From positions 372,001 to 436,000 of the forward strand of contig CANJKZ010000927.1 in the NCBI GenBank assembly GCA_947471745.1: 64,000 nt of DNA, given 5' to 3'. Positions 10,291-21,066 of the stretch are shown piece after piece. Numbering within the stretch: the stretch's first letter is position 1; each line of letters begins with the position of its first letter. Origin of the DNA: Closterium sp. Naga37s-1 (lineage: Eukaryota; Streptophyta; Zygnematophyceae; Desmidiales; Closteriaceae). Under the pieces are notes generated by a model. The model was not told the DNA's origin, did no database searches, and was given only the letters and a program-made list of their open reading frames with translations. Made by a program: the position numbers and the translations under genes.

Positions 10291-11300
10291 CACGTTGCCC
10301 TCGATGCAGTCGTCACCTTTCCTCTCTCCCCTCCCATCACCCACCTCGGCGCTTTCGCGTTCGCCCCGAAATGCCTGCAAGTCGCCCTTCGTTTCTCCCC
10401 TCCCATCTCCCAACACCCTACCATTCAGCAATTTTCGCTCAATCAGCGCTCTCCGTGCGCTCTCGTTTCCTTCTACCTATTCCTTTTTATCTCTAACCCG
10501 AAACTCTCTGTTTTTTCCCGCAGTTCTGCTTTTCCTATGCTGTTTTTGCCGCCCCAGCAGGCACATGTCTAAGGCGTTTGTTGTGTGTGAATTGAACATG
10601 CAACACTTGTTGAAATTGGCCCCCTCGTGTGATTAGGATTTGCACGTCGCCAACTTGCGACACATGCTTGCGACGTTTTTTGTAAAAAATTGTGTGAAGA
10701 CTTGAACGCGTCTGAAAAACAAAACAGAACAACACTTCGACCGTCAGAACCTTGTACAAAGTTAGTTTGAGTTTTCAAGTGGACCCACTAGAAGGGGGGG
10801 GGGGGGTCACTATTTTAGCTGCTGGCTTTAAGGGAGTTACCAAACGCGTTAGGCGAGTTGCCAAACGCGATGAAATCGTTACCGTACGCGTTATAGTGCC
10901 CCATGTAAGTTATCATTGACATGTTTTCCCCAATACAAATGTAATACGGTATTTGCGCGTCACAATCTAAGTGTGACACAAACGTCCCTGTTGGGATGTA
11001 CCCTAAGGACAGAGAGGAGAGTGTAAGAGAGGAGAGAAGGGGGAGAAAGAGAAGGGAAGAAGCGGAACAGAGAGGGAAAGCCATGCAGCCTTCTACTTCA
11101 ACTTCAGATCTCAAAGCTTAACGTCTTCCCAGCCAGATCCTCAAGACAAAAGGCACTGTATAGACAAGGGCTTCCAGAGTCCATTATTCCTGATCAGAGA
11201 AACATGAAAAATAAAGGAAATAATTTGAGGGTACAAACATATGATGCAGAATAAGTGCAAAAAAATAGAGCGTTCACGGCTAAAGACAGGGAGGTTGAGG
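10290..11300. other. Intergenic stretch without a supported gene
   Basis: Contains a G-run at 10793-10806 and the right copy of the 45-bp direct repeat (10828-10869, with a further diverged half-unit GTTACCGTACGCGTTA at about 10880). Nothing else is recognisable. The end of the EGF-like gene lies just beyond on the minus strand, so its 3' UTR probably reaches into this stretch. Confidence 0.5.
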
Positions 11301-11309
11301 GCAGACCTA

Positions 11310-11515
11310 AAGGAAAAGGGAGGAGAGGAGGAGAGGGAGGAGAGGGAGGAGAGGGAGGAGAGGGTGGAGAGGGAGGAGAGGGAGGAGAGGAAGGAGAGGG
11401 AGGAGGAGAGGGAGGAGGAGAGGGAGGAGGGGGAGGAGAGGGAGAGAGGGAGGAGAGGGAGGAGAGGAGAGAGGGAGGAGAGGAGAGAGGGAGGAGAGGA
11501 GGGAGGGATAGAGAT
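11310..11515. repeat. GGAGGAGA microsatellite
   Basis: About 200 bp of GAGGGAGGAGA-type purine repeats on the plus strand (C/T-rich on the minus strand), lying immediately 3' of the EGF-like gene stop codon. Frames through it are composition artefacts. Confidence 0.8.
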
Positions 11516-11521
11516 AGAGAC

Positions 11522-14500
11522 TCACGGAATGGGCGTGGCAACAAGGTCGTTGTTGATGGGCACGGCGGAGGTGAGTGAGAGGCCGGCACAGAAGGGCTGG
11601 GTGAAGATGGTCATGGTGCTGCACCTCACATACGTGCCCGGCGCTCGGTACAGAATGCCCACCGACTTGCTGCTGGCAACCACGGCCGCAGGGATGGTGA
11701 CACACTTGTTGGGCTTGAGGCGGAAGACGTACGGCGGACCACTCTGTAAGCCGAAGCTGGTGGTGCTGTAGATGCTGATGGCGATGTCTGCCACGTCAGG
11801 CACGACTCCTGCCAGGCAAGGCAAGGGGATTGGACCATTGGACGCAGGGGAGCGGTGTGAAGGAGAAGAGATCAGGCAGAGAAAGCATACGACACCAAGG
11901 GGAAATTCTGGCGCTAGATGTTTCCCTGAAATGGTGGTGAAGCAGCAAGTGCATCGTACGTACTACCCTGTTGATCGCACGCCATGCATAGCCTGCAAAA
12001 AGAGCTACAGTAACCACCTGGCAGGCTACAGCCCACCTGGCAGGCTACAGCCCACCTGGCAGGCTACATTACCCACCTGGCAGGCTACAGTACCCACCTG
12101 GCAGGCAAGCACCAGAGCGCATGTTGAAGCCCGGTGGGCAGTAAGCGTACGGCAAAGAATTGTTGCCAAAGGTACCCTGAAGGCAGTCTTTGCATTGACC
12201 CTCTCCAGTAGGCAACATGGGGGTTGAGGAAAAAACGGAAGGGATGATAGGAATCTTTCGAACACCGATAGGTAATATCAGTTGGTAATAAGGGAAGAAT
12301 GAGATCGGGAGAGCACACACACCAATGTAAGCACACATAAAAATCTACGCACACATACCAACGTAAGCACACATACCAATGTGAGCACACATACCGATGT
12401 AAGCACACATACCAATCTTTGAGCATGTACCAATGCATGAGCACACATACCAATGCATGAGCCAGTTACAAACTCCCGCTCGTAGCCATCTTTGCAAGCA
12501 CAGTACGGCTCGCCGTTCGATAGAAGAACGCAATTGCCACCGATGCCACATTGCTTGACGGAGCACGAATCTGCATCAAAAGAAAGGATTAGCAGACTGG
12601 CGTTATCAGGAGTGTGCATTCATGAAGCCATTTTGTGCAGAAACGGACCAATGAGAGCAAAGGACATCTCATGCATGCCAGCAGGATGACTTAGTGGAAG
12701 GGAAGACGGAAAATGTAGGCATGAGTCAACTGCCATGACATACATGAGGTTAACTGCTACGTCATGACGCACATGGGTCAACTGGCATGTCATGAGCCAC
12801 GACGCACAGCACATGGGTCAACTGGCATGTCATGAGCCACGACGCACAGCACATGGGTCAACTGGCATGTCATGAGCCACGACGCACAGCACATGGGTCA
12901 ACTGGCATGTCATGAGCCACGACGCACAGCACATGGGTCAACTGGCATGTCATGAGCCACGACGCACAGCACATGGGTCAACTGGCATGTCATGAGCCAC
13001 GACGCACAGCACATGGGTCAACTGGCATGTCATGAGCCACGACGCACAGCACATGGGTCAACTGGCATGTCATGAGCCACGACGCACAGCACATGGGTCA
13101 ACTGGCATGTCATGAGCCACGACGCACAGCACATGGGTCAACTGGCATGTCATGAGCCACGACGCACAGCACATGGGTCAACTGGCATGTCATGAGCCAC
13201 GACGCACAGCACATGGGTCAACTGGCATGTCATGAGCCACGACGCACAGCACATGGGTCAACTGGCATGTCATGAGCCACGACGCACAGCACATGGGTCA
13301 ACTGGCATGTCATGAGCCACGACGCACAGCACATGGGTCAACTGGCATGTCATGAGCCACGACGCACAGCACATGGGTCAACTGGCATGTCATGAGCCAC
13401 GACGCACAGCACATGGGTCAACTGGCATGTCATGAGCCACGACGCACAGCACATGGGTCAACTGGCATGTCATGAGCCACGACGCACAGCACATGGGTCA
13501 ACTGGCATGTCATGAGCCACGACGCACAGCACATGGGTCAACTGGCATGTCATGAGCCACGACGCACAGCACATGGGTCAACTGGCATGTCATGAGCCAC
13601 GACGCACAGCACATGGGTCAACTGGCATGTCATGAGCCACGACGCACAGCACATGGGTCAACTGGCATGTCATGAGCCACGACGCACAGCACATGGGTCA
13701 ACTGGCATGTCATGAGCCACGACGCACAGCACATGGGTCAACTGGCATGTCATGAGCCACGACGCACAGCACATGGGTCAACTGGCATGTCATGAGCCAC
13801 GACGCACAGCACATGGGTCAACTGGCATGTCATGAGCCACGACGCACAGCACATGGGTCAACTGGCATGTCATGAGCCATGACGCACATGGGTCCATTCA
13901 CGTGTGCAAGCGTCGACGGATGGAAGTGCATGAAATAAATCACGTGTGCAGCAGGGGCTAAGCATGAACCACCTCCCATCCCATGGTCCTCAACCCAACT
14001 CCACTCCACGCATGGCGATGACTCACCAACACAGAAGCCCTCGGGAACCAAGGTCAGTCCAGCGTCGCACACGCGAACGAGCTGTTCGTCAGGACGCACT
14101 TGGAGTTGGGCGGGCATGCCGCCGTGGCACACAGGTCCGTGACAGGCGGCTTCACGGCCGCCAGACACGAGAAGGACCTGCCCGTCGCCACCACGCCCGC
14201 TGCCTTCCTGCACTCCGTCCGTCCCAACAGGCCAGGCCAACACACGCAGAGTGAGTCACGATAAGTGCAGCCAACACAAAAGCAGAGCCAGTCGCTGCAG
14301 GAAAAGCAGAGATCACCCTAAGAACTGCGGGAGACAGTAGCTGCGGCACTCACTTGACGCTGGTGGTGGCGTAGTTGAACTTGTCGGCCTTGGCTGCAGT
14401 CCACTTGCCGGGAATCTCAAACACCGATGCCGACCCAGAGCAGTCAGGCTTGTCCCAGAAGACGAGCTTGCCGCACACAAGGTGATCCTTGGCGCCGTCA

Positions 14501-15288
14501 TCCACGTTCCACATAATGCGCAGCGACCCCACCGTGCCGTTGAACCCCTTCGGGACAACAGTACAGGCTGATGAGTTGGGTGCTGGCGCACGCAGCACGG
14601 CCGGTGCGAGCGTGGCGGGCGAGTTGGCGAAGGAGGCGGCGTTGTAGAGCACGACGCTCGTGCCCACCGTCTTCCAGCTCATGGCATCCAAGCACGCGCC
14701 GTTGACGATGCCCTGCCCGGTGAGGCACTTGCAGAAGGGGAAGCCGCCGCTGTCCACCACGCAGAAGGCTCCCGTCGGGCAGACAACGCCCGCGGGGCAT
14801 GCGGCTGGACGCGGGGAGAGGGAGGGGGAGGGGAGAGGGAGGGGGAGGGGAGAGGGAGGGGGGGGGGGGGGGGGAGAGGGAGGGGGAGGGGAGAGGCACG
14901 GACGCGTGGATTAAAAGGGGCATTATCAGGAGAATAAACTCTCAGAACATTTTGGGACGGAACAGGCATGGTTGAGTCAAACAAGACGGTCCGGATGCGG
15001 ATGTGGATGCGGATGGGGATGGGGATGGGGATGGGACAAGTCGAGCGACGGCTGCAGTGACGGCTGCAGTGACGGCTGCAGTGACGGCTGCAGTGACGGC
15101 TGCAGTCCCTCGCACGACTGCAGTTCGTTTGAACACTCACCAGGCGCCTTGGCCCTCTTTAACTCGTAGCGGGTGCTTGCCGCTTCATTGGAAGGCCACA
15201 CGTGGCCCGCGACGAGACGATGCGGCGATGAGAGGCACGCCGCGTGCAGCAGCAGCGCAACCACGGCGGCCGTCCGAGAGTAAGCCAT
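11522..15288 (-). CDS. Secreted EGF-like repeat protein, six exons
   Basis: Predicted exons (minus): 15288-15141, 14804-14354, 14294-14027, 12570-12451, 12202-12098, 11808-11522, all with GT..AG borders. The start ATG at 15288 opens a signal peptide (MAYSRTAAVVALLLHAACLS). Exon 2 has an EGF-like module (CPTGAFCVVDSGGFPFCKC) and a domain of about 105 residues ending around LVFWDKPDCSGSASVFEI. Exon 3 has LCVCWPGLLGRTEC and DLCATAACPPNSKC. Exon 4 has CSVKQCGIGGNC...YCACKDGYERE. Exon 5 has QCKDCLQGTFG...CPPGF. Exon 6 has a second related domain (CSTMTIFTQPFCAGLSL) and the stop at 11522-11524. About 460 residues, probably extracellular or cell wall. Exon 3 changes frame at a (TG)n run near 14068: four bases (two TG units) fewer than needed. 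The phase works if they are restored, so this is either an allele or an assembly error. Function unknown. The last exon could instead splice at CC|GTGAGT, overlapping the stop. Confidence 0.7.
12001..12110. repeat. Tandem copies of the exon 5 donor (EGF-like gene)
   Basis: On the minus strand exon 5 ends GCTTGCCTGCCAG|GTGGGTA at 12098. The next about 80 bases repeat GCCTGCCAG|GTGGG four more times with a spacing of 19-21 bp. Each unit carries the last nine exon bases and a GT donor. Confidence 0.8.
12301..12470. repeat. Tandem copies of the exon 4 donor (EGF-like gene)
   Basis: On the minus strand exon 4 ends CATGCATTG|GTATGTGTGC at 12451. The intron continues with about six further units of 18-20 bp of the form TNACATTG|GTATGTGTGCT, drifting with distance. 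Each unit preserves a TTG|GTATGT-like donor. Confidence 0.8.
12771..13890. repeat. 40-bp satellite, 28 near-identical copies, in intron 3
   Basis: The unit starts ACATGGGTCAACTGGCATGT and runs 40 bp; starts at 12771, 12811 and so on to 13851. The copies look identical throughout; the preceding 12715-12770 holds diverged versions. It lies wholly within the intron between exons 3 and 4 of the EGF-like gene. There are no unique spacers, so it is not a CRISPR array. Confidence 0.95.
14812..14896. repeat. G-rich tract next to the exon 2 acceptor
   Basis: Repeats of GGGAGAGGGAGG with a run of 14 or so G on the plus strand. On the minus (sense) strand this is a long polypyrimidine tract leading to the acceptor CGCGTCCAG|CC at 14804. 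Could form a G-quadruplex on the plus strand. Confidence 0.7.
15000..15108. repeat. 6-bp and 12-bp tandem repeats in intron 1
   Basis: GGATGC/GGGGAT hexamers at 15000-15040, followed by five copies of the 12-mer GACGGCTGCAGT at 15048-15106. These sit about 35 bp downstream of the exon 1 donor (GCGCCTG|GTGAGTG) on the minus strand. Confidence 0.85.
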
Positions 15289-16949
15289 TGTGTTGTCTGG
15301 TGGGAGAGGTGTGTCAGAGTAGCGATATGGACGCGGAGAAACGAAAGATCCAATCGTCTGGAATGGGCTGTGTTGAACGAACTCACAGGCCCAAGTTGAT
15401 GTGATGCCACTAGCTGTGAATGGAACGTATAATGCTTAAAGGAGGGCACTCACTGCTTTCACGCAACCCGAGTACCCGCCTCACGCCTCGACGCGAAGTC
15501 AGGAACGGGAGCGCCCAGGAGAGATCAACAGCAGCAGCGAGAGTCAACCCAAGGGGTTGGTCAGGCTCTCAGGTGAGAATGCTGGGCAGCCATGGGGGTG
15601 CCGTGCCAACGTCCCTTTGCCCGCAAACGAAGGACGTCATGTTCCGGTGCCCACGTAGCGACGTTGGCGCCCGCCGTATGTTCTGAACGGTTCGTAACGG
15701 GTGCAAGCGCCAGCTGTGTACTGTATCAAGGACCCGTTGACTATTGAGTGGCTTGGGGATGCTATACTGTACAAGGGCCCATGGGGGTGCCGTGCTGACG
15801 CACAACATACCCATGCAATGTCAACGTGGGTGCTCCTTTGTCCGCGAGTAAAGAACGGATTCTGGTACGCACGTAAAACAGCCACGTCACGTTCCACGCA
15901 ACGAGTTTCCCGCGGGCAACAAAACAAAAAACAGCGAAACTGAAAAGAGTCAACCGAAGGGGGTGCCGATGTAGAACGAGATGCCTGCTAACCTACAAGT
16001 GATGCCGCACGTAACATACGGGTGCCTTGTAAACCCTAAAGTACCTCTGTGCCGCCATGCAGAGAGGGAGGCACTACTTCGCTGCCCTATGTCATGGTGT
16101 TGGGAGAGGTACCATGTGTGTCGCGAAAAAGGCAGCTTCGCGATTGACGACGTCCGCGCGTCTGTTACAATATCTACGTTTCAATCGTTTTTGGCACATT
16201 GTCTTATGAATGTAGATATTCTTTACTGAGTCTGCTCCAGGGCTAATGTTATAAGTGCAAATCACCCTGATACACTGATTATCAGGGTGGGTTTTGGTAG
16301 TCACACTGATGCCACATAGTATTCTTTCAAGAGCTTAGATTTTCCTGATATGCCAGAGTTTACGTTTAAGGCACACTGTGGCCCCAGGGTTACCGTTCTT
16401 AGCGAGTTTTACCCTGACGCGAATACCACAATCCCCCCCACCCCCCCTTTCCCGTAACCCGAGATTCCCATTGGCCAACTGTCAAATCAATTGTTTTCGC
16501 CATGACAATACATATGTTGGCACGAAGTGGGCCCCTATGGGCCAGAATTACAGTTTCGTTTCGTAATAAAGAAATTATTGTGTGCTTTCAATGTAACAAC
16601 AACAGATATGATCAGGCTTTTTTAAAATCTTACACTGATGCCTCAGGGTAGTTTTTTTTTAACCTAGCCTGAACCCTGATGCAAAAGAATTTTCCTTATG
16701 GATCACACTGATAATCAAGAATTTGCACAAGTGCAGCACTAATCATAAGGGTTCCTCAAAACAAAAAATTAGCCCTGGCCTGCTCCTAGGGCGTACAGCC
16801 CCAAGCACTTCGCGTCAGTTTCAAGTTCACATCCAACCCACGCACGTCCCGATGTCCGCGCTTAGCACGTATCTTATCTGCCCTTAAATGCCTGCTTTGA
16901 TTATTGTCTCATCATTCTCTAATTCATCTTTTATAAAGTCCTAAAGACA
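15289..16949. other. Intergenic region upstream of the EGF-like gene
   Basis: No coding feature supported. The part next to 15289 must hold the 5' UTR and promoter of the EGF-like gene, but no TATA box stands out. Two diverged segments start ATGGGGGTGCCGTGC (15590 and 15780). From about 16220 to 16740 the sequence is AT-richer with repeated CACTGAT, ATCAGGGT and ACCCTGAT motifs. Confidence 0.4.
16263..16289. other. Perfect 10-bp hairpin
   Basis: CACCCTGATA, a 7-nt loop, then TATCAGGGTG. It lies in the AT-rich island whose ATCAGGGT motifs recur elsewhere in the window. Confidence 0.6.
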
Positions 16950-17677
16950 AGAGTCCTCAAGGAGACGGAGGAAAGCTCATCTCCATTGTCAGAGTGCAGA
17001 CGAAGCACCGGGAGGTCGTGCTGGAAACGAGCTCACTGCTGGAGATGAACAGCGCAGATCCGAGGGATCAAAACACAATAGACATCGCTTTTATGTTGGA
17101 CGGGAAACACCGTGGTGTAGCGCGTGAAGTCGTCGACAACTAGTAGAAAGTAGTGCTCTTGACGTGGCCCACGGCCAGGGGCAGGGCCCCACACGTCCAT
17201 CTGCAAAGTCTACAGAGGAGCAGTTGTTGGAGGAAACAAGGAGTGAGGAGCGGCGCGCTGCCACCTCTCGACGTAGGAAGTGCACGGCGGCGCAATCGAC
17301 GGTGCGAGCGGGGGCAGCGACTTCGGGAGGCCAAAAACTAGGCGACGCGACTGCATGCTGCGGAGGCGGGGAGGGGAGGGTGAACCAAGACGGTGGTGAT
17401 AGAGGATGGACTGGTGCGTGAGCTTCTGGCACGAGCTAAACGACGCTACCTGGCCTGACGAAGCTACATGAGCAGACTCAGTGTGCATTGTGTACAGTGT
17501 ACAGTCCAGGACCAGGCCTCCATGTCTCTGTGTCCGTATAGATCGCCAAGGGCTCGCCCCTAGGGATTTTGGTGGTCACCAACTGATCCTGGCAGAAGCC
17601 GGTACTCACCAATTTCGTAACAATCCAGGTGAGGTGGAGACTTGTGAGGGAGCCAGAGGGGCCTGCCGGACATGGGA
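16950..17677 (-). pseudogene. 3' portion of copia C (integrase fragment), left of B1
   Basis: Minus-strand fragments with HQSILYHHRLGSPSPPRLRS, MDVWGPAPGRGP-like and HYFLLVVDDFTRYTTVFPV, the zinc-binding and catalytic start of a copia integrase. It continues the protease fragment seen at 24857-25000 on the other side of B1, and the target duplication TGGGA lies at the two joins, so B1 landed inside C between protease and integrase. No RT or LTR of C is seen here. Old and broken. Confidence 0.75.
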
Positions 17678-17806
17678 TGTCAAGAATGAGAAGTGATTGC
17701 ACTAGGTCAAGAGTGGGGTACAAGTAGGAAACCCTAAAGTTATCATACCCCATAGTATCTACCCCACTACAGCCTAAACAAACTGTAGCAGATATAACAT
17801 TTGACA
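17678..17806 (-). repeat. 3' LTR of copia B1
   Basis: 129 bp, TGTCAAGAATG...TTTGACA. Followed to the right by CACCCCCATAGGCAAAGTGGGG, the polypurine tract on the minus strand. Confidence 0.9.
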
Positions 17807-18034
17807 CACCCCCATAGGCAAAGTGGGGGAGCGAAAGGGGTCACAAGACCAGTCAAGAAAGGCAAAGCAAGCTCAGGGTGGATCACAACGTCATCGCACT
17901 CACTGAGCACAAGCAAAAGGCCACAAGGCCAGTTCACATGCAGAGACATCTATGTAACACAAGCATCACAGTGATCTATACTTAGCAAAGCAAACATGCA
18001 GGTATATATATATACATCACAGTACAGGCAAAGT

Positions 18035-19543
18035 CTACAACAAGTGAGGAAAAGAGGGCACAAGCCCTAGCAAAGTGCAAAAATGCTGATGATCACCAAA
18101 CTGAAGTGCCTTGGTGAATATATCAGCTGTATTGGCCTGAGTGGCCACGTAACGCAGACGAAGCTGACCACGCTGCTGCAACTCTCGAGCCAGGAAGTAA
18201 CGTAGAGCGATGTGCTTCGTTCTGTGCTCCAGTCTGTGCTCCTCACACAAGGCAATGGCAGCCTTGTTGTCGACGTACAGCACTGGAGGAGAACGAGGCC
18301 GCTCTCCCAGGTCGGTCGGCAGGTAGGTGAGCCAGCATAACTCCTGTGCAGCCATGGCTATGGCGTAGATCTCAGCCTCACAACTGGAGCTGAGAACTGA
18401 AGACGAACGTGTAGAACGCCACGAAACTGAGCCAGAGCCAAGGCTGAAGGTGTAACCCTGTGACGATCGCTGAGTAGCCTGGTCGTCAACCCAAGAAGCG
18501 TCTGAGTGCACAGTGAGAACAACTGAGCTCCTCCCTCCAAGCACGAGCCCCATGCCCGATGTACTGCACATGTAGCGCAGTACCCTCTTAGCAGCATCCC
18601 AGTGCACCTTTCGGTGCCTACCAGGAGCCACGTAGCGAGCCAGAAGGCCAAGAGGGTACGCTAGGTCAGGACGAGTGCAAGTCATCAGGTACATGAGGCA
18701 GCCAACTAGCTCTGGGTAAGGACCACTCGGCTCTACGGACTCGTCCGAAGGTGGAGCTGAGAGTGAGTGACCTGTAGCCAGAGGAGTGGCCTATGCTGAG
18801 GACCAGGTGAAGCCGAAGCGCTGAAGGACCTGCTGCACCATGTGTGACTGAGTCAGTGTGATGGTGCGGCGTGCTCTGTCCCGGGTGATCTGCAAGCCAA
18901 GGTAGCTGCGCAGTTCACCCAGGTCTGTGCACGTGTGTCTCTTCTGCAGCTCCGACTTCACGTGGGCGAGAGCCTCAGTGTCAGCAGTGGCAAAGACCAA
19001 GTCTTCGACGTACACGAGGATGTAGAACGGCGGCAGCGAAGTGTCGGTGCGCAGAAACAGCGACGGGTCAGCAGTAGAAGGTGCGAACCCAAGAGCCGCA
19101 AGTGTAGTCCTCAGTGTGTCGTGCCACTCACGTGGCGCCTCGCGGAGACCGTAGACTGGCTGCCGGAGGCTCCACTGGGTACCAGGAGGAAACGACCCAG
19201 TGAAGCCAGGAGGGCGGCGCAGCCAGATCTCCTCGTGAAGGCTGCCTTGCAAGAAAGCTGTGCTGAAGTCAAGAGAGTGAAGCTCGTAGTCACGCTGAGC
19301 GGCAACGTGCAGTAGCACCCAAAGAGTGGTCATCTTCGGGGTGGGGGAGAAGGTCTGGAAGAAGTCTACTCCCTCTCGCTGACTGAAGCCTCGAGCAACG
19401 TAACGAGCTTTGAAGACAGGCGGAGAACGTGGCGGCCGCTTCACCCTGAAAATCCACATGCCACTGTTGATATTCGCCCCAGGAGGGGGAACCTTGTCGA
19501 CGTAAGTGCCAGTGGACTTCCAGGATGCCATCTCTGCGTCCAT
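18035..19543 (-). pseudogene. Reverse transcriptase and RNase H of copia B1
   Basis: RT motifs KARYVARGFSQREGVDFFQT, HSLDFSTAFLQGSLHEEIWL, VYGLREAPREWHDTL and FYILVYVEDLVFATAD at the catalytic position, then CTDLGELRSYLGLQI. RNase H and connection: YLMTCTRPDLAYPLGLLARY, GLVLGGRSSVVLTVHSDASW, SCEAEIYAIAMAAQELCWLT, HRTKHIALRYFLARELQQ. Standard copia RVT_2/RNase HI layout. Confidence 0.88.
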
Positions 19544-21066
19544 GGCTGACTGCCACTGAGAGGAGTACTCACCCGCGACGGGATGTCTGGTGCATCCGGG
19601 TCTCCCTCAGGTGCAATCAGCATGGACACGAGATGAGGTACAGCAGCGGCAAAGCACTCAAACTCCTCCTCCTGTCCTCAAGGACGTCCGTGCCAAGAGC
19701 ACACTCACCCCCGACGGACGGAGGACAGACAGACTCAGACTCAGCAACAAGACTCGTGGCGTAGTCTAGACGACAGCGAGCAGCGAAGTCGACAAGCTCA
19801 ACAATTAAGGCAGACGCAGCAGCAGACTCAAAGGAAGGGTCAGTGACAGCCGTGGCCAGGAGACGCGTGACAGTAGGACTAGCAGCACGAAGAGAGTCAG
19901 ACTCCGGGTCAGCAAGGGCAGGAAGGGAGGACGCAGGAGGAGAAGGCAGAGGGACACGCTGTGGACCAGTGGAAAGACGAAGCGTCATCTGGTGAGTGCC
20001 CGGGACAGCAGGAGGACGCTGACGCGGAACACGACCAGCGCGAGCAGCACGAACAGGTGACGCAGAACGAGACTCAGGCGACACAGGACGAGACTCAGGC
20101 TCACGACGCTCCGTAAGACCTCCTGTCGGACCAGTGTAGGGAGAAGGACCAGGGAGTGGCGAGGCAGGCTGTAACTGTAACTGCGACTGGACAGGCTGAG
20201 GACACTATAGGGAGGGAGTAGGACCAGGAGGAGGAGGCTGACCAAGAACCTGCTGAAGGAGCGGAACGAAGTACGGCCGCGGCCGTGAAGCGCCCCCAGA
20301 ACCAGCAGGGACAGGACCAGAACCCCCAGCAGCAGCTCCAACTCCTGTAGTACTACCAGCAGTTCCAGTAGTGCCAACTCCAGTACCCCCAGTAGCATGA
20401 GCGCCAGCCGCACCGTCGGCTCCAGGACCTGCAGGACCAACTCCAGGGTCAGCAGCTACACCAACTCCAGTAGGCCCGGCGTCCTCAGCTCCACCGGCAG
20501 CTCCAACAGCTCCAGCACCTGCAGCTCCAACTCCAGCTCCTGCTCCAGCTCCAGCAGCTCAAGCTCCAGCAGAACCCCCAGTCCCAGCAGCTCCAGTAAC
20601 GCCTGTACGAGCACCTCCAGGACCAGAGGCCCCAGTACCTCGAGCCGCACCAGGGCATCCAGCGGGCGGAACCCCAGTGGTAGGAGCGCCGCTCCGGAGG
20701 TTGTAGCGCCGAGCGTACCACTCACGCAGTCGCTGTGGAGAGGGAGGCGACGGCTGCGACCCACCACCCGCAGCACCACCAGCTCCGACTCCGGCAGAAC
20801 CCCTAGCTCCAGCAGCCCCACACCGGAGGCTGTAACGCTGAGAGTACCACTCACGCAGCTGCTTTGAAGAGGGAGCGTCACCAGGCGCAGTACGGTCAGT
20901 CTCAGCTCCCCCAGGCTCAGCACCCCAAGGCTCAATACCCCCAAGCGCAGCACCCCCAGGCTCAGCACCCCCAGGCTCAGCACCCCCAGTCTTAGTACCC
21001 CCAGGCTCAGCACCCTCAGTCTCAGCACCCTCAGTCTCAGCACCCCCAGTCTCAGCACCCCCAGGC

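Noticed and set aside
9662-10636. A 324-residue Ser/Pro/Leu protein
   Set aside because: Open in several frames at once over a C/T-rich 20-bp repeat; no domain, no start context.
12771-13890. Regular 40-bp array as a CRISPR
   Set aside because: Units are directly adjacent with no unique spacers, and the array lies inside an intron of a eukaryotic gene.
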